From contig USFH01000005.1 in NCBI GenBank assembly GCA_900553925.1, forward strand, positions 1 through 27,303: DNA of 27,303 nt, written 5' to 3'. This document shows, in pieces, positions 20,095-27,303 of this stretch. Within the stretch, counting starts at the first letter, position 1; the number at the start of each line of letters is the position of its first letter. The notes beneath the pieces are model-generated. The model ran no database searches, had not been told where the DNA came from, and saw only the letters and a program-made list of their open reading frames with translations. Origin of the DNA: an uncultured Clostridium sp. (GTDB lineage: Bacteria; Bacillota; Clostridia; Lachnospirales; Lachnospiraceae). Both the position numbers and the translations under genes were made by a program.

Positions 20095-22376
20095 GAATAC
20101 AATCAAAGATAAAAAAACAGCTCTGCCTGTGGATGAGTGTGATATGTACATTTTCGCTGGCTGCCTGTGGCAAAAAATATGCCGACGCACCAGAACTTCT
20201 AGAACCGGTTTCAGGAACAGAATCCTATCGTGAAGTTTCGTATGGAGATGTCGGTTCTATGGAAATTCTGTATGGTTCAATTGTGCCGAAGGAATATCCG
20301 GTATTTTGGACTACACAGGTAGAAGTGGCAGATATACTTGTTAATGTGGGAGATTATGTGCAAGAGGGACAGATTGTCGCAATCGCGGATCTGGACGTAG
20401 CGAAGAAGACGCAGGCAGATCTGCAGGAAGACCGTGCACTGCTTGTAAGCAAATATGAACTGGAAAGTAAAAAACATGAGCTTGCTATACAGAAGCTTCA
20501 ATTGAAGCAGGATGGACAAAATCAGCTTGGGGATACCGAGGGCGTGTCACAGACAGAAAAAGACATTGCAACGGAGCAGGAAAATGCAAATTACGATGCA
20601 TTGTTATATAAGCATAAACTTGCAAATTATGATGAACAGATACAGGCGCAGCAGGAAGTGATTGACAATGGAACATTGAAGGCGGCAGCGAGTGGATACA
20701 TTACATATGTCAAACAGTTTCCATATGAAAATCAGGTGACAAGTGCGGAAAATGTGGTTGTCATTGCGGATTATGAAGATACATATATCAGTGTGCAGAA
20801 TAAAACAATCAAAGATGAAATATTAAAAAAATACGACAAATATTATACAATGCAGGATGGGCAGAAAATAGCACTTCAGGAGTATCCATATAGTGCCCAG
20901 GAGAGAATGGCTGCTGAAAATCAGATGAAATATCCGGATCTTCGTATGCAGTATGAAGACATGACAAAACGTGGAAAGGTTGGAACCGTCATTCCAATCT
21001 ATCTAGTGCGTAACCGGGCGGAAGATGTGTTGTATGTTGGCAAGGATTCCATTTATCAAGACGATAAGGGAACATTTGTGTATGTAAAAAATGGAGAGCA
21101 GCGGGAAGCACGATATATTGAAACGGGCGTGGATGATAACATGAATGTGGAGGTTCTTTCCGGACTTTCGGAAGGGGAGAAAGTCTATTATACGACGGAC
21201 GCTGCCTGGCCGGATCAATATGACGAGTATGTTGTGCAAAAAGCATCGGATTTTGATGCCATGTATTATACAAACCGTTCGGTAGTCGAAGACAGTACCA
21301 GAAAATATTATAAATCATCTTATGAAGGAACGGTGCAGGAGGTTTGTGTAAGTGGGGAAAGTACATCCGTTGAGCAGGGGGAGGCTATAGTAAAGATACG
21401 TACAGATGAAGGAAGTGCGAAGCTTGCTGAGATGCGATCCAATATGGAAAGTATGAAAGAAAACCGGGAGAAATCGGTACAGGCACATGAAGACCGGATT
21501 CGTTTGCTACAGACAGAAAAACAGGGAAATCCACTTGCGACAGGGACAGATGCACAGATGGCGACCGGCACAGATGCAGAGCGGGAGAAAAATCCGAATA
21601 TGCAGGCAATGCTGGACCTGGATATTCAGATGGAGAATATAGATTTTCAGGTCCAGACACTGGATTATGAGTATCAGGCAAAAAAGGCACAGCAGGATTA
21701 TGACGAAGTGAGTGAAAACAATAATGGCTCCGGTGTGATATCCATTTGTGCAGAAAATGCTGGCGTGATTTATACGGTATATGTTGAGAATGGAGCCAAG
21801 GTAAAAGCCGGTGATAAGCTTTTTGCCATAGATATACCGGCACAGGAGAAACTTGCAATCTATATCAACGACAAGAATACGGTGCCGCTTGGAACGCTTG
21901 TTCAGATTCAGGATGCCGACGAAAAACAGTTGCAGGGAACAATCTGTGGATCGACAGGAACAGCAGAAGGGGCGCCGGAAGGATATTATATAACAACGAA
22001 GGGAAATAAAGTATATATTACACAGAGCATCGCATATGACAGTCAGATGTATTATGTCAAATTAGAAGGAAATGCAGATATTGCAGATATACAGGACGTA
22101 CAGATGTTGTCATATCCAACTGTATCATTGCAGGATGTATATACGATTCCTTCTGATATGATATATACGGAGAAACCAAAACGTGAAAAAGGTGTGGAGA
22201 GGTATTATGTGTGGAAAATTGTGGACGGTAATCTGGAAAAACAATACATCGAGATGAAGAGTTTCAGTGCAACACAGGATACTTCCAAATACAAAAAGGG
22301 AAGTACAACGGCAGTTATTTTTAATGGATTGAGCGAGGGTGATGTTCTTGCCGGACCAATCGCAGAAGAGGAGTAA
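20091..22376 (+). CDS. Large lipoprotein with two membrane fusion protein modules
   Basis: 761 aa, about twice a normal adaptor. Signal peptide with lipobox SLAAC (lipidated C26). The first module (roughly 50-385) has a lipoyl-like half (VADILVNVGDYVQEGQIVAIADLD), a coiled-coil hairpin with many Gln/Glu/Lys (115-195), the return half (AAASGYITYVKQF) and a barrel ending in YVKNGEQREARYIETGVDDN...GLSEGEKVYY. The second (roughly 400-761) repeats the plan: GTVQEVCVSGESTSVEQGEAIVKI, a coiled coil (445-545) with a small ATGTDA repeat, AENAGVIYTVYVENGAKVKAGDKLFAI, and a closing GLSEGDVLAGP. Overlaps its upstream neighbour by 4 bases and lies 3 bases before the permease gene. It probably forms part of the adaptor ring. 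Confidence 0.8.
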   Translation: MRIQSKIKKQLCLWMSVICTFSLAACGKKYADAPELLEPVSGTESYREVSYGDVGSMEILYGSIVPKEYPVFWTTQVEVADILVNVGDYVQEGQIVAIADLDVAKKTQADLQEDRALLVSKYELESKKHELAIQKLQLKQDGQNQLGDTEGVSQTEKDIATEQENANYDALLYKHKLANYDEQIQAQQEVIDNGTLKAAASGYITYVKQFPYENQVTSAENVVVIADYEDTYISVQNKTIKDEILKKYDKYYTMQDGQKIALQEYPYSAQERMAAENQMKYPDLRMQYEDMTKRGKVGTVIPIYLVRNRAEDVLYVGKDSIYQDDKGTFVYVKNGEQREARYIETGVDDNMNVEVLSGLSEGEKVYYTTDAAWPDQYDEYVVQKASDFDAMYYTNRSVVEDSTRKYYKSSYEGTVQEVCVSGESTSVEQGEAIVKIRTDEGSAKLAEMRSNMESMKENREKSVQAHEDRIRLLQTEKQGNPLATGTDAQMATGTDAEREKNPNMQAMLDLDIQMENIDFQVQTLDYEYQAKKAQQDYDEVSENNNGSGVISICAENAGVIYTVYVENGAKVKAGDKLFAIDIPAQEKLAIYINDKNTVPLGTLVQIQDADEKQLQGTICGSTGTAEGAPEGYYITTKGNKVYITQSIAYDSQMYYVKLEGNADIADIQDVQMLSYPTVSLQDVYTIPSDMIYTEKPKREKGVERYYVWKIVDGNLEKQYIEMKSFSATQDTSKYKKGSTTAVIFNGLSEGDVLAGPIAEEE

Positions 22377-22379
22377 GAG

Positions 22380-25187
22380 ATGATTCGATTTGTTTTACGA
22401 AAAATACAGAATAAAAAGTGGCTCACAACCTGTCTACTTTTAGGTCTGATTTTTCTTGTGGCCGCCGTGTCCTGTCAGCCAATGTTTAAAGCCGGGTCAC
22501 TCAATAAAATGTTGCTCGACAGCTTTCATGATGCAGGTGTGGAGAACAATCAGTATCCGGCTGTGATCGGACGGGTCGGCGCGTATAAGACAGAAAAACA
22601 CGAAACGGCCGATTCTGTTATGCGTGGAATTGCGGGATATCAGAGCACATGGCAGAAATATCTTGATGATGTAACGCCAATCGAATCGCAGTCTGTCTTG
22701 AAACTGGAAGCACAGTCTTGTCAGGGAAGCTACGGAGGAAAAGGAAAATATCTGGCGGTATCGTATATGCCGGAGATTCTGGATCATGCGCAGATACTGA
22801 CAGGTGAGGATTATGCTGCTTATGACGGAGAAGAATATGCATGTATCATGTCGGAGAGTGTGATGGATGCATGTGGCTATACAGTCGGGGAAACACTGCA
22901 TTTCCCACAGTTGAAGAATCATAAAAATGAGAATCTGGAGTTGTATATTGCAGGCATATTCAAAGAGCGGGAGAGTACAGATCTGTTTTGGTATACAGCA
23001 CCGAATACGATGGAAGAAGAAATCTTTGTGAGTGAAGATACATTCGATGCAATTGTACAGGATTTCTCATATGAAAAAATTAACTATACAACCAATGTTC
23101 TTCTGGATTATACGCGGATTAATCAAAAGAATGTAACAGATGTGCAGTATTATCTGGAACAATTTCATAAGGAAGATGAGAATTTTCAGGACTCTTTCAT
23201 GAACATCCTTCAACAATATAACACAAATGAGAAATCTGTTAATATTATGTTGTGGGTATTGGAGCTTCCTTTGCTGGGATTGGTGCTTGCATTTATCTAT
23301 ATGGTAACCGGACAAATCGTGGAAGCGGAAACCGGTGAGATTGCGATGATGCGAAGCCGTGGATATCGCAGAATACAGATTGTGGCAGAATATGCACTGC
23401 AGGCAGGCATTTTAAGCCTTGCTGCAATGCTGATCGGAATCCCTCTTGGATATGGTTTGTGCATGCTTGCAGCATCCACGACGGATTTCCTTACGTTCCA
23501 TGTTGGAAATCTGTCTATGTATGGGTTTACGCCGATGATGCTGGTGTATGGATTGCTGGCATCTATAGTTGGAATCATATTTATTTTGATTCCGGTTGTT
23601 GTGCATTCCGGAGTGTCGATTGTACAGCAAAAATCAAATAATAAACTGAATACGAAGATGATCTGGGAGAAATATTTCCTGGATATTGTATTGCTTGCAG
23701 GATCTTTGTATCTGTTGCATAATTTTAATCAGGAAATTGACAAGATTCGTGCGCGTGCACTGCTTGGTTCGAAGATGGATCCGTTGATTTTCCTGGATTC
23801 GGTACTGTTTATTGTGGCAATGGGACTGGTTGTGTTAAGGCTGGTGCATTATCTGGTACAGCTCGTATACCGGATTGGCAGAAAAAAATGGAAACCGGCA
23901 GTATATGCATCGTTTCTGCAGATTACACGGAATTTCCGAAAACAGGGATTTATATCTGTTTTTCTCATATTGACGGTAGCACTTGGGTTATTCAATGCAA
24001 ATGCAGCAAGAACAATCAATCAGAATTATGAGAACCGTATCCGGTATGCGGATGGTTCCGATATACGTCTTCAGGAAAACTGGAAGATGCAGGCGTATTA
24101 TGTGAATGCAACGGATATTGATTATGAGTATGTGGAGCCGGACCCGGTCAAATATGAAGAGGCGGTGAATCAGGGACTATGCACGAGCATGGCGAAGGTG
24201 ATTCGCACGAATAATGTTTCTGTGAGTAAGGGAAAAAAGAAAATCGCTGATTGTGAGTTTATGGGAATTCACACAAAGGATTTTGGACAGACTGCATATT
24301 TGCAGGAGGAGTTAAATAAAAAAGAACATTGGTACACATACCTGAATGCACTTGCAACACAGGAAAATGGTGTGATATTGTCAAAGAATCTGGCGAATGC
24401 CTTGGAGGTAAAGGTTGGGGATCTTGTGAATTGCGATCGATATGGGGATTCTGTAATGAAACAGGAAACTGTGCGCGGAACGATCAGTGGAAAGGTAGTT
24501 GCCATCGTAGATGCATGGCCTGGATTTACACAGTATACGTATGAAGATGGGGAGGAAATTGAGCATTACCTGGTTGTGGCAAACTATGCGAAAACCGTTC
24601 AGAATTTTAAGATCTCTCCATATGAGATATGGTATAAGCTTGCGGATGGAGTCTCAAGCGGGCAGGTGAAAGCAATGATTGAGAAATCAGATACAACACT
24701 TTCATCCTATACTGCATTGGATGAGGATATTTGGGCGATGAAGGAAGCTGCAATGATTCGTATTACAAATGGCATGTTTACACTAAGCTTTATCATAGCG
24801 CTTATTTTGTGCATGATTGGATTTCTGATTTACTGGATCTCGTCTATTCGCCAGAGAGAATTGCTATTTGGTGTGTACCGTGCGATGGGACTTTCAGAAA
24901 AAGAAGTCAATCGGATGCTTGCGAATGAACATCTGTTTTCAACGGTTCCGTCTATATTGGCCGGAGGACTTTGCGGAGGTGTTGCAACCTATCTGTTTGT
25001 ACGGTTGTTTGGTGTAATTTATCTGCCACAGAAACATAATTTAAGCATTTATGTATATCTGGATGCCACTGATGTGTTGAAACTGGTGATTGTGCTTGCT
25101 GTGATGATTTTGTTGTGCATTTTAATCCTGCGGCGCCTGATACGCAGTCTCAATATTACACAAGCATTGAAATTAGGCGAAGAATAG
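22380..25187 (+). CDS. FtsX-type ABC permease, two-half architecture
   Basis: 935 aa, start after AGAGGAG. Helix 1 at about 14-32, a large extracytoplasmic domain (33-288), then helices near 290-312, 340-366 and 384-410. Two more hydrophobic segments follow (431-447, 469-490). The second half starts with a helix near 524-541, a second outer domain (542-796), and three helices near 797-925. The cytoplasmic coupling motifs EIAMMRSRGYRRIQI (320-334) and ELLFGVYRAMGLSEKEV in the C-terminal half are typical of MacB/FtsX permeases, one per half. So one chain carries both halves of what is usually a dimer. Likely exports or extracts a peptide or lipid-like substrate; identity unknown. Confidence 0.85.
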   Translation: MIRFVLRKIQNKKWLTTCLLLGLIFLVAAVSCQPMFKAGSLNKMLLDSFHDAGVENNQYPAVIGRVGAYKTEKHETADSVMRGIAGYQSTWQKYLDDVTPIESQSVLKLEAQSCQGSYGGKGKYLAVSYMPEILDHAQILTGEDYAAYDGEEYACIMSESVMDACGYTVGETLHFPQLKNHKNENLELYIAGIFKERESTDLFWYTAPNTMEEEIFVSEDTFDAIVQDFSYEKINYTTNVLLDYTRINQKNVTDVQYYLEQFHKEDENFQDSFMNILQQYNTNEKSVNIMLWVLELPLLGLVLAFIYMVTGQIVEAETGEIAMMRSRGYRRIQIVAEYALQAGILSLAAMLIGIPLGYGLCMLAASTTDFLTFHVGNLSMYGFTPMMLVYGLLASIVGIIFILIPVVVHSGVSIVQQKSNNKLNTKMIWEKYFLDIVLLAGSLYLLHNFNQEIDKIRARALLGSKMDPLIFLDSVLFIVAMGLVVLRLVHYLVQLVYRIGRKKWKPAVYASFLQITRNFRKQGFISVFLILTVALGLFNANAARTINQNYENRIRYADGSDIRLQENWKMQAYYVNATDIDYEYVEPDPVKYEEAVNQGLCTSMAKVIRTNNVSVSKGKKKIADCEFMGIHTKDFGQTAYLQEELNKKEHWYTYLNALATQENGVILSKNLANALEVKVGDLVNCDRYGDSVMKQETVRGTISGKVVAIVDAWPGFTQYTYEDGEEIEHYLVVANYAKTVQNFKISPYEIWYKLADGVSSGQVKAMIEKSDTTLSSYTALDEDIWAMKEAAMIRITNGMFTLSFIIALILCMIGFLIYWISSIRQRELLFGVYRAMGLSEKEVNRMLANEHLFSTVPSILAGGLCGGVATYLFVRLFGVIYLPQKHNLSIYVYLDATDVLKLVIVLAVMILLCILILRRLIRSLNITQALKLGEE

Positions 25188-25206
25188 GTAAGGTGAGGAG
25201 GCATCT

Positions 25207-25899
25207 ATGAATATAATACAGGCAAACAATATTATAAGAATGTTTCCGACCGGAGCCGGAGAGTTTTATGCGTTAAAAGGTGTGGATGTTGAAATTCCAC
25301 AGGGAAAGCTTACAATTCTGAAGGGACGTTCCGGCAGTGGTAAAACAACATTGATGAATATTTTAAGTACGCTGGATGCACCGACAGATGGAAATGTAAT
25401 ATTTGACGGACAGGATTACAGAGATATCACAGAATTGGAGAAAGAACAGCTTCGGAGAAACGAGATTGGATTTGTTTTTCAGGCGGTGGCATTGATTCCG
25501 ATTATGAATGCATATGAGAATGTTGATTTTGCTATGCGGCTGGCAGAAGCTGATTTATCACCTAACGAGGTTGATGCAAGAATTCGGGAAACGCTTGCGC
25601 TCGTAGGTATGGAGGAGCGTATGCTTCATTTGCCCGGGCAAATGTCGGGAGGCGAGCAGCAACGGGTGGCAATTGCCCGTGCAGTTGCACATCGACCGAA
25701 GGTTATCTTTGCAGATGAGCCGACCGGTGCCCTGGATACAGAAACCGGCCTTCGGGTTATGAAGCTGTTCCGGGATCTGATTGAAAAAGAAGGTGTCACA
25801 ATTGTGATGACGACACATGATCCGAATCTGATGGAACTTGGGGACGCAGTATATGAGTTAGAGGACGGTGAGATTATTGACAGACAGATACGAGGATGA
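25207..25899 (+). CDS. ABC transporter ATP-binding protein (MacB/LolD type), first of two
   Basis: 230 aa, start after GGTGAGGAGG. Walker A GRSGSGKTT (40-48), Q-loop Q92, signature MSGGEQQRVAIARA (146-159), Walker B VIFADEPTGALD (166-177) and switch H204 in TTHD are all intact, so it should hydrolyse ATP. The MSGGEQQR signature and short form are typical of the MacB/LolD/YknY branch that pairs with FtsX permeases. It lies 19 bases after the permease gene and overlaps or adjoins the next ATPase gene. Confidence 0.92.
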   Translation: MNIIQANNIIRMFPTGAGEFYALKGVDVEIPQGKLTILKGRSGSGKTTLMNILSTLDAPTDGNVIFDGQDYRDITELEKEQLRRNEIGFVFQAVALIPIMNAYENVDFAMRLAEADLSPNEVDARIRETLALVGMEERMLHLPGQMSGGEQQRVAIARAVAHRPKVIFADEPTGALDTETGLRVMKLFRDLIEKEGVTIVMTTHDPNLMELGDAVYELEDGEIIDRQIRG

Positions 25900-26848
25900 T
25901 ACACAAGAGAATATGGAAGAAGCTTTTGATGAAGCGGCAGCTGATTGTGGGCAGGCTCCGTTGATCGTCTGCGATTCTCTCGTAAAAATATATAAGACCA
26001 AGGAAGTGGAAGTGCTGGCACTGCAGGGACTGGATCTGACGGTAAAACGTGGAGAACTGATGGCTGTTATCGGAAAAAGCGGCAGTGGAAAAAGCACGCT
26101 TATGAATATTATTGGTGGATTGGAAGTTCCGTCGGCAGGGCGGATCGAAGTGGATAATAAAAATCTGTCAGAACTTTCGGAGCGGGAGATGGTGCAGTAT
26201 CGGAAGAAAAAAATCGGATTTGTGTGGCAGAAGAGTGGTCGAAATCTGTTTCCATATCTAACATCGTTAGAGAATATAGAAGCACCAATGCTCGCCGTTA
26301 GCACAACTGCAAAGAAACGAAGAGCACGGGCAGAGGAACTTTTGTCACTTGTCGGAATGGAACATAAGCGGGATTCTTATCCGTCTCAGATGTCAGGTGG
26401 AGAACAGCAGAGAATTGCTATTGCAGTTGCACTTGCAAATGAACCGGAAATTCTGCTTGCGGATGAACCGACCGGAGCTGTGGATACGAAGACATCATCT
26501 CAGATCCAGGATCTGTTCCGGCAGTTAAACCGTAAACTGGGACTTACGATCATCATTGTGACACATGATATGAAGCTGGCGCATAAGGTTGATCGTGTTG
26601 TTATGATCTCGGATGGCAAGATCAGCACAGAGAAGATATTGAAACAGCATTACCGTGATATGATTGATGGGATGGAGAATCCGGATATGACAGACGAGAC
26701 ACACGAGGAGTATTCGGTGCTTGATAAGGCACACCGTGTGCAGCTAAGCGATGATATGCTTGCGGCAGCGGGGATTGATACAAATAAGGTGAAAGTGCAT
26801 ATCGAAAATGGACGGGTTGTGATTGAAGCAGAGGAGAAGAAGGAATAA
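25868..26848 (+). CDS. ABC transporter ATP-binding protein (MacB/LolD type), second of two
   Basis: 326 aa from the GTG at 25868, which follows GAGG closely and overlaps the previous gene by 32 bases; an ATG at 25913 (311 aa) is the other likely start, since the ABC domain begins only at about residue 32. Walker A GKSGSGKST (69-77), Q121, signature MSGGEQQRIAIAVA (175-188), Walker B ILLADEPTGAVD (195-206) and H233 are intact. Residues 245-326 form an acidic C-terminal extension (YRDMIDGMENPDMTDETHEE...VKVHIENGRVVIEAEEKKE) that the first ATPase lacks, perhaps for regulation or subunit pairing. The two ATPases probably form a heterodimer under the double permease. Confidence 0.88.
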   Translation: MRLLTDRYEDDTQENMEEAFDEAAADCGQAPLIVCDSLVKIYKTKEVEVLALQGLDLTVKRGELMAVIGKSGSGKSTLMNIIGGLEVPSAGRIEVDNKNLSELSEREMVQYRKKKIGFVWQKSGRNLFPYLTSLENIEAPMLAVSTTAKKRRARAEELLSLVGMEHKRDSYPSQMSGGEQQRIAIAVALANEPEILLADEPTGAVDTKTSSQIQDLFRQLNRKLGLTIIIVTHDMKLAHKVDRVVMISDGKISTEKILKQHYRDMIDGMENPDMTDETHEEYSVLDKAHRVQLSDDMLAAAGIDTNKVKVHIENGRVVIEAEEKKE

Positions 26849-26881
26849 GCGTATTTAAGAGGGACTTTGGAGGCAGGATAA

Positions 26882-27303
26882 GTGATAAAAATATTGGTGG
26901 TAGAGGATGAACGACCGATATCGGATCTGATTCGGATGAATCTGGAAGACGCGGGGTATCAGTGTACTTGTGCGTTGGATGGACTGACTGCAGCGGATAT
27001 TCTGGAAACGCATACATTTGATTTGGTGCTGCTGGATATCATGCTGCCGAAGGTGGATGGATATGAATTGTTCGAATATATTAAACCAACGGGAACACCG
27101 GTTATATTTTTAACTGCAAAGGCAGGGTTAAATGACAGGGTGAAGGGGTTGAACTTAGGCGCAGAAGATTATATTGTCAAGCCTTTTGAAATCGTGGAGT
27201 TGATGGCACGCATCCAGGTTGTGCTACGCAGATATCATAAAGATGCAACGAAATTGGTATTTGGAGATATTGTGCTCAACACAGAGAACCGGACTGTCTG
27301 CCG
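26882..27303 (+). CDS. OmpR-family response regulator, cut by the window end
   Basis: Starts at GTG 26882, eight bases after GGAGG (26869-26873), 33 bases after the ATPase gene. The visible 140 residues contain a complete receiver domain: acidic pocket E8/D9, phospho-acceptor D52 in LLDIMLP, T78 in FLTAK, K100 in YIVKPF. The next part (LVFGDIVLNTENRTVC) is the start of a winged-helix OmpR/PhoB-type DNA-binding domain, and the frame runs off the right edge. Position after the exporter genes suggests it controls them; a sensor kinase gene would be expected just outside the window. Confidence 0.93.
   Translation, partial: MIKILVVEDERPISDLIRMNLEDAGYQCTCALDGLTAADILETHTFDLVLLDIMLPKVDGYELFEYIKPTGTPVIFLTAKAGLNDRVKGLNLGAEDYIVKPFEIVELMARIQVVLRRYHKDATKLVFGDIVLNTENRTVC

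Overview
The window looks like chromosomal DNA from a gut-type member of the Clostridia, most likely family Lachnospiraceae (Bacillota). The evidence is strong AGGAGG-type ribosome binding sites, sigma-A promoters, a zinc-type ribosomal protein S18, a glutamate-type tetrapyrrole pathway, a MurT/GatD pair, and lipoprotein-anchored membrane fusion proteins instead of Gram-negative machinery. This assignment is an inference from gene content. Nearly all genes lie on the + strand; the exception is a MetY-type gene at 16347-17618. No tRNA, rRNA, insertion sequence, integrase or phage gene was seen.

Layout. 1-195: leader with a compact hairpin. 196-2495: hemB and hemL (tetrapyrrole synthesis). 2566-3486: trxB. 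3487-4104: a long gene-free stretch whose core (3550-3965) is a regular array of 14 copies of an 8-bp motif in strictly alternating orientation with a 63-bp period, followed by a consensus promoter for the next operon. 4105-6191: murT and a GatD-like partner that has lost the catalytic Cys and His. 6365-10415: an EctB-type diaminobutyrate aminotransferase with its own promoter, structured leader and terminator, then alanine racemase and a polysaccharide flippase. 10470-12287: a lipoprotein of unknown function and a small FliD-C-like protein. 12443-13171: RsuA-type pseudouridine synthase. 13287-16263: a 669-aa membrane protein (three GATTVL tags, Met/Gly/Pro tandem repeats, one membrane helix, repeat-rich outer part, MORN-like end) and an unrecognised partner gene. 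16347-17618 (-): O-acetylhomoserine sulfhydrylase family. 17871-18953: rpsF-ssb-rpsR with promoter, leader hairpin and terminator. 19087-27303: an export operon with two membrane-fusion lipoproteins (the second carries two adaptor modules), a 935-aa double FtsX-type permease, two ABC ATPases and the start of an OmpR-type response regulator cut by the window end.

How the parts may work together. hemB and hemL act in the same pathway. murT/gatD-like, alr and the flippase all concern cell-envelope precursors. The last operon resembles a Gram-positive MacAB/YknXYZ-like exporter in which nearly every part is doubled; its response regulator suggests regulation in response to an envelope stress or antimicrobial. 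The strongest candidates for something undescribed are the alternating inverted-repeat array at 3550-3965, the catalytically degenerate GatD-like protein, and the triple GATTVL-tagged membrane protein.
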